NCBI RefSeq assembly: GCF_028743495.1
Contig: NZ_CP117968.1
Reading direction: 5' to 3' (one strand)
DNA: 64,000 nt
DNA from: Allobacillus halotolerans
GTDB lineage: Bacteria; Bacillota; Bacilli; Bacillales; Alkalibacillaceae
Made by a program: the position numbers and the translations under genes. Below are positions 47,483 to 56,216 of this stretch, piece after piece. Each line of letters opens with the position of its first letter. Positions within the stretch are counted from its first letter, which is position 1. The notes under the pieces are model-generated. The model saw nothing but the letters and a program-made list of their open reading frames with translations, was not told the origin of the DNA and did not search any database.

Positions 47483-48193
47483 GTGAAAAAGTTATCGGTA
47501 ATTTTATTTGCAATTATTCTTTTTTGTGTCGGTTGCGGCCAAGAAGAAGAAAGTATTGATTTTCAATTTGAACCAGACCCGGTGAGTTTCGATGGAGATG
47601 GTGACCAAGAGAGACCACGAACAAGTCGGTGGGCAAATGATGGTGATCCAAATTCGATCCAGAATCCGGATTATCCATTAGGAACAAAGGAACGTGAACG
47701 TCCGAATGAAAGGAATCGACGTGGATTTGAATCAGAAATTGACCCACGCCCAGGGATCGGTTCACCTGAAAAGCGAGATGGAGATTCCATTAAAACGCCA
47801 TCACAGCTAGACGATTTGCTGGAAGAAGTTGTTGAGTTAACGAATCGTGAAAGAGAAGTGAATGGATTGCCGGCTTTGGAAATCGACAAGGAGTTACAGG
47901 ACGTCGCTCAAGAAAAGTCAGCAGACATGGCTGAACTCAATTATTTTAGCCACGAATCCCCAACATATGGTTCACCTTTTGACATGTTAGATGAATTTGA
48001 GATCGAATACAAAGTGGCGGCTGAAAATATAGCGGCAGGATTTTTTGATCCAGAAGACGTCGTGAATGGTTGGATGAAAAGTGAGGGGCACCGAAAGAAC
48101 ATTTTAGATGAGAATGTAACCCACATTGGTGTCGGTTATGAAGAAGGTGGAGAAATGGAGACTTATTGGACACAATTATTCATTGCTAAATAA
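47483..48193 (+). CDS. CAP-domain (SCP/PR1) lipoprotein
   Basis: A 236-aa lipoprotein (MKKLSVILFAIILFCVGCGQ, lipobox Cys near residue 18). A disordered Asp/Arg/Pro-rich linker (about residues 25-110) leads to a CAP domain: ELTNREREVNGLPALEIDKELQDVAQEKSADMAELNYFSHESPTYGSPFDM, AAENIAAGFFDPEDVVNGWMKSEGHRKNI and HIGVGYEE. It is the paralogue of the CAP protein at 29289, sharing the SPTYGSPFDM and EGHR signatures, but lipid-anchored rather than released. GTG start with GGAGGG. Confidence 0.92.
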   Translation: MKKLSVILFAIILFCVGCGQEEESIDFQFEPDPVSFDGDGDQERPRTSRWANDGDPNSIQNPDYPLGTKERERPNERNRRGFESEIDPRPGIGSPEKRDGDSIKTPSQLDDLLEEVVELTNREREVNGLPALEIDKELQDVAQEKSADMAELNYFSHESPTYGSPFDMLDEFEIEYKVAAENIAAGFFDPEDVVNGWMKSEGHRKNILDENVTHIGVGYEEGGEMETYWTQLFIAK

Positions 48194-48301
48194 GTACAGA
48201 TAGCGCGAACCTCCATAAAGTCCTAATTTTCTAAATTGACTGTTAACAGATTCCTTTTATATAATGAAGGATAGAAAAGGAATTTAAAGTGGGTGAGGAA
48301 A

Positions 48302-49993
48302 ATGGGACTCAGGCTATCAGAATTAATGAATATTCCTTCTTTACAAGACGTTCACGTCGTAACCGGTGAATCTTTGTTGGAAACAAAAAAAGTTGAATGG
48401 GTTTCTATCGTTGAATTACCGGTTCAGAACTTTATCCGTAAGCATGAGCTTGTTTTATCATCGGCAACAAATTTCAGGCAAGATTCAGATTTAAGTGATC
48501 AATTTGTAAGCGATATCATCCAGTCTGGTGCGACGGCCTTGGCGGTTGCGAGTGATAATTGGACGGAAACTTTACCTCAAAGAATTATTGACATGGCTAA
48601 TGAAAATCAATTTATTCTTTTGTTGTTGAACTGGAAATCCAGCTTTTCCGACATTGTCCAGGAATCCTTGCAAGTCATCAATGAGCACAATGAAAAAAGA
48701 AGAGAGAAAACAGAGGCTCTACGCATTAAATTGATGGATCAAGTGCTCAACAATAGTTCGTTGGAAGCATTAATAAAAATACTATATAAAGAAATCAATA
48801 TCCCTGTCGCCATCAGTGATGAAGAGAAGCAGATACGGGCCAATTATGATTTTGATCAAGAAATCATCGATGCCATCAATCAGTTTAATGATCTTCCGGT
48901 TCAGTTAATGGAATCACCAATTGTACCATCAAGCGACCACCCACTTTACCAACATATTAACCAATATACAGTCGGTAACCAAACATGCTACGAATTGACG
49001 ATCTTTTCAAATCATAAAAAACAAGGGTATTTATTATTTATGCCTAAAAGTCCGGATGAGCTAGATTGGTTTGTCATGCATGCGTTGGAGCATGGCTTAA
49101 CGGCATGTGCATTATACTTTTTAACGGAAAATGCCATTGAAATGACAGAAATTCGATTGAAAGATAATTTTGTGATGCAGTTGGCCAAGGAAATAGAGCG
49201 TATGGATGCGAAAATTTTATCAAAGGGTGATTTGCTGGGTTATGATCTCTCTTTACGGTATGCCTGTATTGTTGGTGATTTTACAACAGGCTTTTCGGAA
49301 ACATCTTGGCGTGAAGAGAAGGACCAACCTGGTCATTCTTCTTTGCATAGTTTGAATTACTATATACAAAAAGAAATAACGTATGCAGAACAGCAATTAA
49401 ATCGAAGGACGATGTCATCGTTTGAAGAAGGTGAGGTCGTTATCTTTCTGGAAATTGATGAAGGAGGTCACCAAAAGACTGTCAGTCATTTTTTGGATAT
49501 GATTGAAAGACGCTTACATGATCAGTTGGCGGGGATTACGTTTGCATGGGGTATTGGTATTCACAATCAAGGTTTGCAATCTTTTTATAAAAGTTATCAA
49601 GAAGCCCGGACAGCACTCGATCTGCATGTAGAGCAAACGACCTTTGGTGGCAGAACGTTTTTCGAGGAAACGAAGTTGAACCGACTGCTATTAAGTATAG
49701 AAGGGACGGATGCATTAATAAATATTGTGAATGATACCATTCGTCCATTGTTGGAATACGATCGAAAAAAGCAATCAGATTTAATTCACACTTTCATGAC
49801 TTATCAAACATTCAAAGGAAACGTTAGTCAGACAGCCAGGGCATTGTTTTTACATCGTCAAACATTATTATACCGATTACGGAGAATTGAAAGTTTGACG
49901 GGTCTGACACTCGTTGATTCTGATGATTCATTTTTATTGGAGATGAGTATCCGATTATGGCAACTAAAAAATGGAGAATGGAATGAAGCATAG
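48302..49993 (+). CDS. PucR-family transcriptional regulator
   Basis: A 563-aa activator. The N-terminal PucR domain (LRLSELMNIPSLQDVHVVTGESLLETKKVEWVSIVE) is followed by a linker and a CdaR/GGDEF-like middle domain (about residues 300-440). The C-terminal PucR helix-turn-helix is FKGNVSQTARALFLHRQTLLYRLRRIESLTGL. Family members respond to small nitrogenous compounds such as purines, proline or GABA. It precedes, in the same direction and after a terminator, the M24 and PLP-enzyme genes it probably activates. Confidence 0.9.
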   Translation: MGLRLSELMNIPSLQDVHVVTGESLLETKKVEWVSIVELPVQNFIRKHELVLSSATNFRQDSDLSDQFVSDIIQSGATALAVASDNWTETLPQRIIDMANENQFILLLLNWKSSFSDIVQESLQVINEHNEKRREKTEALRIKLMDQVLNNSSLEALIKILYKEINIPVAISDEEKQIRANYDFDQEIIDAINQFNDLPVQLMESPIVPSSDHPLYQHINQYTVGNQTCYELTIFSNHKKQGYLLFMPKSPDELDWFVMHALEHGLTACALYFLTENAIEMTEIRLKDNFVMQLAKEIERMDAKILSKGDLLGYDLSLRYACIVGDFTTGFSETSWREEKDQPGHSSLHSLNYYIQKEITYAEQQLNRRTMSSFEEGEVVIFLEIDEGGHQKTVSHFLDMIERRLHDQLAGITFAWGIGIHNQGLQSFYKSYQEARTALDLHVEQTTFGGRTFFEETKLNRLLLSIEGTDALINIVNDTIRPLLEYDRKKQSDLIHTFMTYQTFKGNVSQTARALFLHRQTLLYRLRRIESLTGLTLVDSDDSFLLEMSIRLWQLKNGEWNEA

Positions 49994-50033
49994 GTAAGGA
50001 GTACAACGGACACATAATATGAAAAAATGACTG

Positions 50034-50070
50034 ACCCGTACGGAGTAGATTTAACTCCGTACGGGTTTTC
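50034..50070 (+). terminator. Terminator of the PucR gene
   Basis: ACCCGTACGGAGT, 7-base loop, ACTCCGTACGGGTTTTC. Confidence 0.9.
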
Positions 50071-50125
50071 TTTTGGACGCCTACTTAGCAAGTAAACAAA
50101 GTGTATGAGTCCATGAATGAAATTT

Positions 50126-50140
50126 CATACAAATTGTATG
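50126..50140. promoter_or_regulatory. Perfect palindrome upstream of the ectoine-hydrolase-like gene
   Basis: CATACAA-A-TTGTATG, followed by a second inverted pair TTACC ... GGTAA. About 100 bp before the start at 50238; a candidate PucR operator. Confidence 0.5.
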
Positions 50141-50237
50141 TTACCAAAACCACTCGGCCGGTAATACAATAGAGTAAGAGTTATTATTTAAATATTCTAA
50201 ATATAAAGCGCTTTCATTTAGAAGGGAGGAAAAGACC

Positions 50238-51449
50238 GTGTTGACCTTTGAAGTAGGAGAGTACCTGAGAAGATTAAAGAAAACAAAACATCAAATGGAA
50301 AAAGAAGGTATAGATGTTTTGTTGGTGACAGACCCGGCGAATATGAATTATTTAACAGGTTATGATGCATGGTCCTTTTATGTGCATCAAATGTTGATCG
50401 TAATCATCGATGAACCACAGCCGATTTGGGTCGGTCGGTATATGGATGCTAATGGTGCGAAACGTACGACCTGGATGCATGATGAAAATATTGTTTCTTA
50501 TCCGGATTATTTCGTGAATTCACATCAATTTCATCCAATGCAGTACATTGCAAAGCTTTTAACTCAGTTAAAACAAGAAAAGCGCGTGATTGGTGTAGAG
50601 ATGGATCAATATTATTTTTCAGCAAAATGTTATACGACATTACTTGAGCATTTGCCAAACGCAACATTTAGAGACTGCACCTCTATGGTGAATTGGGTTC
50701 GTATCATTAAATCCGACCAAGAGATTGAGTTGATGCGACGAGCGGGGATGCTGGCAGAGCAAGCCATGCAAGCAGGTATCAACGCAATTCACACAGGATC
50801 AAGAGAATGTGATGCAGCAGCGACAATTTACTATGAATTGGTTAAAGGGAGAGAAGAGTTTGGTGGGGATTATCCATCGATCGTACCGATGCTGCCCACA
50901 GGAGATAAGACATCGGCACCTCATTTAACTTGGTGCGATGATTATTTTGAGGAAGGCAATGCCGTCATTATTGAACTTGCTGGTTGTCATAAGCGCTACC
51001 ATACTCCATTGGCAAGAACGGTATTTCTCGGTAATCCAACTGATCGCCTAAAGAGACTTGATGAAATTGTACAGGAAGGTATAGAGAGTGTTTTACAAAA
51101 AGTGAAACCAGGAGCCTATCTTGAAGAGCTGGAAGAAGCTTGGATTGAGTCAACACGGAAATATGGGATTGAGAAAGAATCTCGTTTAGGTTATTCAATT
51201 GGATTAAATTATCCGCCAGATTGGGGCGAGCATACTGCAAGTATTCGTAAAGGTGATCGAACAGTCTTGGAGCCAAATATGACATTTCATTTTATACCTG
51301 GATTATGGTTCGATCAAGATGGTATCGAGACGAGTGAATCCTTCCGTGTGACTGAAAACGGTGTTGAACTGCTGACGAATTACCAACGTGGACTTATTCA
51401 AAAAATACCTTTTCACTTTCCTGATGATACAAAAGGAATTATTAGTTAA
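50238..51449 (+). CDS. doeA: Ectoine hydrolase-like M24/creatinase-family enzyme (DoeA/EutD type)
   Basis: A 403-aa enzyme with the two-domain creatinase/prolidase fold. The N-terminal stretch VTDPANMNYLTGYDAWSFYVHQ is characteristic of ectoine hydrolases (DoeA/EutD). The catalytic domain has AVIIELAGCHKRYHTPLARTV; the usual M24 metal-binding Asp pair is replaced, as in non-metal creatinase-like hydrolases, leaving a Glu. Expected to open the ectoine ring to acetyl-diaminobutyrate. The partner deacetylase DoeB is not in the window. GTG start with GGAGG. A close M24 relative with another cyclic substrate is possible. Confidence 0.75.
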   Translation: MLTFEVGEYLRRLKKTKHQMEKEGIDVLLVTDPANMNYLTGYDAWSFYVHQMLIVIIDEPQPIWVGRYMDANGAKRTTWMHDENIVSYPDYFVNSHQFHPMQYIAKLLTQLKQEKRVIGVEMDQYYFSAKCYTTLLEHLPNATFRDCTSMVNWVRIIKSDQEIELMRRAGMLAEQAMQAGINAIHTGSRECDAAATIYYELVKGREEFGGDYPSIVPMLPTGDKTSAPHLTWCDDYFEEGNAVIIELAGCHKRYHTPLARTVFLGNPTDRLKRLDEIVQEGIESVLQKVKPGAYLEELEEAWIESTRKYGIEKESRLGYSIGLNYPPDWGEHTASIRKGDRTVLEPNMTFHFIPGLWFDQDGIETSESFRVTENGVELLTNYQRGLIQKIPFHFPDDTKGIIS

Positions 51450-51493
51450 GTTAGCAACGAATGAATATAGATATTAATTAAGGAGGAGATTAT

Positions 51494-52702
51494 ATGACAA
51501 CATTCAAACCAGGAACGAAAGCTTCATGGTCAGGGGAAAAGGATCAATTAGCCTTTGGTGCGACACAGGTGCCCGTCGTAAATAGTGTTTCTTTTGGTTA
51601 CGACGATATGAATGAGTGGTATGAAATTGCAACTGGGCAGCGAGAGGGTCATATTTATGGACGGAACACAAATCCTACAAATCAAGCATTTGAGGATAAA
51701 GTAAAAGACTTGGAAAATGCTGAGGCAGCCACTGCTTTTGCTTCAGGTATGGCAGCAATTTCAAATACGCTATATACATTTCTACGTCCTGGAGATCGAG
51801 TCGTTACTATTAAAGATACGTATGGTGGAACAAATAAAATTTTCACAGAATTTCTCCCAAATATGGGTGTAGACATTACGTTTTGCGAAACTGCGGATCA
51901 TGAAGAGATGGAAGCGGAAATTGCGAAAGGCTGCGATCTTGTTTATTTAGAATCGCCGACAAATCCGACACTGAAAATCATCGATATTGAACGCATGGCG
52001 AAAGCAGGTCATGAAGTCGATGCACTGGTTGTCGTGGATGGAACATTCGCATCACCTATTAATCAAAATCCATTAGAGCTCGGTGCGGATATCGTTCTTC
52101 ATAGTGCAACGAAATATTTAGGTGGACATTCAGATGCAATGGGTGGAGTCGTCGCAGGCAGCAAAGAATTAGTCGATCAGATTTACCACTACCGTGAAAT
52201 TAATGGGGCGACAATAAATCCTCATGCAGCTTATTTATTATTGCGCGGAATGAAAACATTGCATTTGCGCATTCGTCAACAAAATGAAAACGCAATGAAA
52301 GTTGCAGAGTATTTAAAAACATCCGAATGGGTAACCGATGTGTTTTATCCTGGCTTGGAAGATCATGTCGGCCATGAGATCGCAAAGAAACAGATGAAAG
52401 GCTTTGGTGGAATGCTAAGCTTTAACGTCCGAGGTGGCGTTGAGACGATGAATAAATTTTTGCCGAAGTTAAAGTTAGCGAAACGGGCAGCAAGTCTAGG
52501 GTGTGTGCAAACTATTATCGGACCTCCACGAGTAACAAGCCATGTTGAATGTACGCCAGAAGAGCGTGCAGCAATGGGCATTCCGGAGGGCTTGATCAGG
52601 TATTCAGCAGGAATTGAAGACCCAGATGATCTAATAGCTGATTTAGAGCAAGCATTTCAAGCATTGCCGGAAGAGCTTCTTACTGCAGAGGTGAATGAAT
52701 AG
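51494..52702 (+). CDS. Cystathionine gamma-synthase/lyase-family PLP enzyme
   Basis: A 402-aa fold-type I PLP enzyme of the Cys/Met metabolism family. It has EGHIYGRNTNPTNQAFEDKV, FASGMAAISNTLYTFLRPGDRVV, YLESPTNPTLKIID and the PLP-lysine motif SATKYLGGHSDAMGG (Lys near residue 207), ending LIRYSAGIEDPDDLIADL. Normally such enzymes act on homoserine or cysteine derivatives. Located 45 bp after the ectoine-hydrolase-like gene, it may instead act on a diaminobutyrate-type intermediate; this is inference. AAGGAGG precedes the ATG. Confidence 0.9.
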   Translation: MTTFKPGTKASWSGEKDQLAFGATQVPVVNSVSFGYDDMNEWYEIATGQREGHIYGRNTNPTNQAFEDKVKDLENAEAATAFASGMAAISNTLYTFLRPGDRVVTIKDTYGGTNKIFTEFLPNMGVDITFCETADHEEMEAEIAKGCDLVYLESPTNPTLKIIDIERMAKAGHEVDALVVVDGTFASPINQNPLELGADIVLHSATKYLGGHSDAMGGVVAGSKELVDQIYHYREINGATINPHAAYLLLRGMKTLHLRIRQQNENAMKVAEYLKTSEWVTDVFYPGLEDHVGHEIAKKQMKGFGGMLSFNVRGGVETMNKFLPKLKLAKRAASLGCVQTIIGPPRVTSHVECTPEERAAMGIPEGLIRYSAGIEDPDDLIADLEQAFQALPEELLTAEVNE

Positions 52703-52721
52703 ACAGTTTGATTAATTGACG

Positions 52722-52770
52722 AAAAAAGCAGTTCAACGAAGGGAATGAGTCCTCTCTTGAACTGCTTTTT
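52722..52770. terminator. Bidirectional terminator
   Basis: AAAAAGCAGTTCAA ... TTGAACTGCTTTTT between converging genes. Confidence 0.88.
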
Positions 52771-53170
52771 AATTTGATTTCATTAAGAATTTCCGTTCGT
52801 TTTCGGGAGTTGGTAGCATACATGTATCTTGACGTCCGAACCATTGATAACGATGGTGGGCGATACATGTATAGGCTTGATCACGAAGCGGTCGTGGTAA
52901 AAGTCTTAACAGATACAAATAATTCCAAGGTGCAGGGAGATGTTTCGCAATGCGGAGGGCTGCGGTAGATGTTGTATAGATTCGACCTGATTCAATAAGA
53001 ACAATGCTATCTATATTTTTATTGTTTAATTGCTGCATCACTTTTCTGCCTAAATCACTTTGTAATGAAGCAAAACGGAATTGGTCCTGTGAATCCCGGT
53101 TGATTAAAAATTGGACGGCTCCGTTACAAAGGTTACAAACGCCATCGAATAGAATAATGGATTTATTCAC
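52769..53170 (-). CDS. DCC-family thiol-disulfide oxidoreductase (DUF393)
   Basis: A 133-aa thioredoxin-fold protein. ILFDGVCNLCNGAVQFLINRD carries the DxxCxxC motif that names the family; FASLQSDLGRKV, STAALRIAKHL and LRDQAYTCIAHHRYQWFG follow the usual pattern. Cytoplasmic. GTG 53170 follows GGAGG by 8 nt; the ATG upstream overlaps that site. It is the third gene of a leftward unit with a zinc-ribbon membrane protein and a basic 47-aa protein. Confidence 0.9.
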   Translation of the reverse strand: MNKSIILFDGVCNLCNGAVQFLINRDSQDQFRFASLQSDLGRKVMQQLNNKNIDSIVLIESGRIYTTSTAALRIAKHLPAPWNYLYLLRLLPRPLRDQAYTCIAHHRYQWFGRQDTCMLPTPENERKFLMKSN

Positions 53171-53188
53171 TGAGCAATCCTCCATTCA

Positions 53189-53488
53189 TCACCACAAGGG
53201 TTCTTCATGATCGCTAAGTTCAAACAAAAAGGGCATGGCTAAGTAGTAACCAATGAGAAAAGCGAATAAAAGAGGGATGGCTATTGTTAGAGGTACGTCA
53301 AAAAAACCCAAAATAGAAACGACAAAGGCACTGATAAATGCATAAAACATTCCTTTTTTTCTACTCCTTGCCGTGAAATAATTTGTTTTTGCACAATTTG
53401 GGCATCGTTTTCCAACACCTGTACTGGAAGCCATCCCCAAAGCTTCTTTATAGGTATATTCATAGCCACAATGTTTGCATTGAAACAT
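53189..53488 (-). CDS. Zinc-ribbon membrane protein (TIGR04104-like)
   Basis: A 99-aa protein. An N-terminal zinc ribbon, C-x2-C ... C-x2-C (MFQCKHCGYEY, GKRCPNCAK), precedes two membrane helices (AFISAFVVSILGFF; IAIPLLFAFLIGYYLAMPFLF). The TIGR04104 assignment is by motif layout. Function unknown. It lies 12 bp downstream of the 47-aa gene and upstream of the DCC gene, probably co-transcribed. Confidence 0.8.
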   Translation of the reverse strand: MFQCKHCGYEYTYKEALGMASSTGVGKRCPNCAKTNYFTARSRKKGMFYAFISAFVVSILGFFDVPLTIAIPLLFAFLIGYYLAMPFLFELSDHEEPLW

Positions 53489-53500
53489 TCTATTCGCTCC

Positions 53501-53644
53501 CTATTTAAATAGTTTCCTCAGCAATTTCCCAGAACCTTTACCTGCAACACGCCTACCGACCCGTTTTCCTACACGTCCTTTTCTAACAGCATCGACATCA
53601 TTCCAAATGCGAAGGAATTTATAAATTTTTGATTTTAAAGACAT
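53501..53644 (-). CDS. Conserved-looking 47-aa basic protein
   Basis: I translated MSLKSKIYKFLRIWNDVDAVRK ... GKGSGKLLRKLFK. It is very basic (many Lys and Arg), with a helix at each end and a Gly-rich GRVGKRVGRRVAGKGSGK middle. AAAGGAG lies 9 nt upstream of the ATG. I recall similar short proteins in other Bacillaceae. It is the first gene of the three-gene leftward unit. An RNA- or membrane-binding role is possible but unproven. Confidence 0.75.
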   Translation of the reverse strand: MSLKSKIYKFLRIWNDVDAVRKGRVGKRVGRRVAGKGSGKLLRKLFK

Positions 53645-53845
53645 ACGCCCATCTCCTTTATATTGTCATCAAGCGCACTAAAAATAAATATTTTCATTAA
53701 TATCTTGAATAACGATATACTCTCTATCTTAAGTATACATCGTTTGTTGAATTTTCCCAAGAAAGCAACGTGGTTGATCAGACCACCTTGAAGTTATATC
53801 TATTGTCAGTTATAATTAAAGTAACAAAAAAAGTGAATCGACAAG

Positions 53846-53936
53846 ACCACAGGGGGAGCCAATGAGTTGGCTGAGATTGAGTGCGATGCTCTAAACCCTT
53901 TGAACCTGTTAGTTAGCACTAGCGTAGGGATGTGGC
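53846..53936 (+). promoter_or_regulatory. TPP riboswitch (THI element)
   Basis: The conserved blocks are all present: GGGGGAGCC, GGCTGAGATTG, AAACCCTTTGAACCTG, TTAGCACTAGCGTAGGGA, with a closing CCAC / GTGG helix. It precedes thiT. Confidence 0.96.
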
Positions 53937-53945
53937 TTCAATGGT

Positions 53946-53993
53946 GCAATGCTGGGTGACCCATAATGAAGCCTCCCTAGGATTGCTTTTTTT
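53946..53993 (+). terminator. Expression-platform terminator of the TPP riboswitch
   Basis: GCAAT ... ATTGC then T7, with GGCTTCA (53934-53940) able to pair with TGAAGCC (53967-53973) as the alternative. With thiamine pyrophosphate bound, transcription should end here. Confidence 0.7.
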
Positions 53994-54030
53994 GTTGTCT
54001 AAAAAGAGAAACAGAAGGGGAGGAATTATT

Positions 54031-54600
54031 ATGAATCATAAAACATTGATGTTAGTGGAAATCGCGATCTTAACTACGTTAGCGTTTCTGCTCGACACGA
54101 TACCAGGATTGCAATTTACCATTTGGCCTCAGGGTGGATCGGTATCATTTGCGATGATCCCGGTTTTTATTATTGCATTCCGTTGGGGGTTAAAAGCAGG
54201 ACTTGCCTCCGGATTAATCTTTGGCGTATTGGATTTATTATTTGGAGGAACAGTAGTCCATTGGTTACAAGGATTATTGGATTACATTGTTGCCTTCGTT
54301 GGACTTGGGGTTGCCGGTGTGTTTGCTAGCGGCATCAGGAAAGGCCTAAGTAATAATGATCATACAAAAGTGTCTATGTTAATTATTCTCGGGACATTTA
54401 TTGGCATGGCTATTCGGTTTATCGCACACTATTTAGCAGGGGTAATCTTCTTTGCTCATTTTGCGCCGGAAGATCAACCCGTATGGCTTTACTCATTAGT
54501 ATATAATTCAACCTATTTAATTCCAGGTTTTATTTTATCTGCTATCATCATCATTATGCTCGTTATATCCAGACCACAACTTGTAGTACGCACAAGCTAA
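54031..54600 (+). CDS. thiT: Thiamine ECF transporter S component ThiT
   Basis: A 189-aa membrane protein with six helices that binds thiamine for an energy-coupling-factor transporter. Recognised from VEIAILTTLAFLLDTIPGLQFTIWPQGGSVSFAMIPVFIIAFRWGLKAG and LQGLLDYIVAFVGLGVAG. W and E residues of the thiamine site lie in loop L1 and helix 5 of the family. ATG 54031 with GGGGAGG upstream; the longer frame would begin inside the riboswitch. Controlled by the TPP riboswitch. The EcfAAT module is elsewhere. Confidence 0.95.
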   Translation: MNHKTLMLVEIAILTTLAFLLDTIPGLQFTIWPQGGSVSFAMIPVFIIAFRWGLKAGLASGLIFGVLDLLFGGTVVHWLQGLLDYIVAFVGLGVAGVFASGIRKGLSNNDHTKVSMLIILGTFIGMAIRFIAHYLAGVIFFAHFAPEDQPVWLYSLVYNSTYLIPGFILSAIIIIMLVISRPQLVVRTS

Positions 54601-54608
54601 ATGACAGA

Positions 54609-54639
54609 ATATCCCTTTCCCAGCAAAGGGATATTTTTT
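54609..54639 (+). terminator. Terminator of thiT
   Basis: ATATCCCTTT, 6-base loop, AAAGGGATAT and T6. Confidence 0.9.
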
Positions 54640-54761
54640 ATACCTATTATAGGTACCGTTCAAATAAGAACCTCTTAGAAAAATGGATTAGAATATTTGT
54701 TTCGTCGATGGCATGTACGTATAATTAACTGTAGAAGTCATAACAATGGAGGTTTAGAATC

Positions 54762-55238
54762 GTGAATACAGTGTATGATTTTTCCGTTGAAAAAATGAGC
54801 GGTGAGACCACAACTTTAGAGAACTATTCGAATCAAGTGATGTTAATCGTTAATACAGCAAGTAAATGTGGCTTTACGAATCAATTTGAGGGCCTGCAAA
54901 AGTTATATGAAACTTATCAAGATCAAGGTTTCGTCATCCTTGGATTTCCAAGTGATCAATTTATGAATCAAGAATTTGAAGATCAAGATGAGATCCTGAA
55001 TTTTTGCCAAACGAATTATGGTGTATCATTTCCGATGCACACGAAGACAAATGTGAAAGGTAAAGAACAACATCCATTATTTCACTATCTAACGGAAGAA
55101 AAGAAAGGAATGCTTGGTGGCGAAATCAAATGGAATTTCACGAAGTTTTTAGTGAATCGTGAAGGAAAAGTCGTTGAAAGATACTCGCCTCAAACAAAGC
55201 CAGAAAAAATCGAAGCAGACATCAAGAAATATCTATAA
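54762..55238 (+). CDS. Glutathione peroxidase family protein (thioredoxin-type)
   Basis: A 158-aa thiol peroxidase. NTASKCGFTNQFEGLQKLYE has the peroxidatic Cys (near residue 35); FPSDQFMNQEF carries the conserved Gln position, though the usual CNQFGxQEP reads SDQFMNQEF, so the classical resolving Cys is absent here; WNFTKFLVNREG gives the Trp-Asn pair. A Cys in ILNFCQTNYG could act as resolving residue. Cytoplasmic peroxide defence. GTG start with GGAGG 9 nt upstream. Confidence 0.93.
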   Translation: MNTVYDFSVEKMSGETTTLENYSNQVMLIVNTASKCGFTNQFEGLQKLYETYQDQGFVILGFPSDQFMNQEFEDQDEILNFCQTNYGVSFPMHTKTNVKGKEQHPLFHYLTEEKKGMLGGEIKWNFTKFLVNREGKVVERYSPQTKPEKIEADIKKYL

Positions 55239-55323
55239 GAATTGTAGCATGAGTTTTCGTTTTAAACGGCTTATGTACAAGTTGACCATACTTGAAGAAA
55301 TCAACGAAATTCACCAAAAATAT

Positions 55324-55362
55324 ACCCCAGTTGGATAAGCTACCCTTTCCAACTGGGGTTTC
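55324..55362. terminator. Bidirectional terminator
   Basis: ACCCCAGTTGGA ... TCCAACTGGGGTTTCT between converging genes. Confidence 0.88.
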
Positions 55363-55400
55363 TGTTGCGATAGATTAAATGATTTGATGGAAGATCAATA

Positions 55401-56054
55401 TTAAAAATCTTTGTTGATATTTTTATCTTTAAAGAATAAAGCTTGCTCTGAAAACGATAACGTAAAGTGACCGCGTTTAATAGATAATTCATCTTTCATT
55501 TCGTCTATGATTTGTTCCAACGCATCTTCATCGTTATCCTTTTCTCCTCTGGAAAGAGTGAGACGAATAACTACGCCTGTATCTTGTCCCTTTAATGAAG
55601 GGATATCATCGTGGGATATATTCAGTTGCTCACCTACGTCTTTTGGATATGTCATCCACAATTCTTTAATAACGTCCTTCCCAAAGCTTTCCTTCAAACG
55701 AGGCATTAAGAAATCTTCTAATTCTTCTTCCCATACTTCAGCAACGTAACTGTCCGTGTATTCACCTGTTTCTAGATGAGAATAAACTAAGAATTGGAAA
55801 TCTGGATCTTTGACCGGCTGTACAATCGCTGCATAAGAGAATTGTTCATAAATAGAAGCATTATCATACATGACGTCAACGATTTCCATTTCATCCGTAA
55901 AATGTTTATCTAAATAATCAGTAGCTTCCTCTCTAACCTTTTTTGTATGTTCAGGATCTTTTTGTAGTCCGAAATAAGTAGCTGCGACGATTAAAATAAT
56001 TAATCCTAGCAAGAAGATACCGATTACTAAAAAAACCTTATTTTTATTACTCAA
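55401..56054 (-). CDS. Membrane-anchored protein of unknown function
   Basis: A 217-aa protein with one N-terminal membrane helix (VFLVIGIFLLGLIILIVAATYFGL) and an acidic extracytoplasmic domain of about 185 residues. Features include AYAAIVQPVKD-like strands, LETGEYTDSYVAEVWEEELEDFLMPRLKESF and a C-terminal LTLSRGEKDNDEDALEQIIDEMKDEL. I do not recognise the family. The start is TTG at 56054 with GAGGTGA upstream. Divergent from the penicillin acylase gene. Confidence 0.7.
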   Translation of the reverse strand: MSNKNKVFLVIGIFLLGLIILIVAATYFGLQKDPEHTKKVREEATDYLDKHFTDEMEIVDVMYDNASIYEQFSYAAIVQPVKDPDFQFLVYSHLETGEYTDSYVAEVWEEELEDFLMPRLKESFGKDVIKELWMTYPKDVGEQLNISHDDIPSLKGQDTGVVIRLTLSRGEKDNDEDALEQIIDEMKDELSIKRGHFTLSFSEQALFFKDKNINKDF

Positions 56055-56216
56055 TTCATCACCTCAGTTTTCTTGAGAGTAATATTACTCTTCCGCTATC
56101 TATTATATAGAGGGGAAGGTGGTGAGTAAATGCAATTCCTCAAAAGTACAAAAATTTGTTAATTAGATAGAATTTTTGTAATATTATATCTATATAAGAT
56201 TAAAGGGGGAAAGGCT

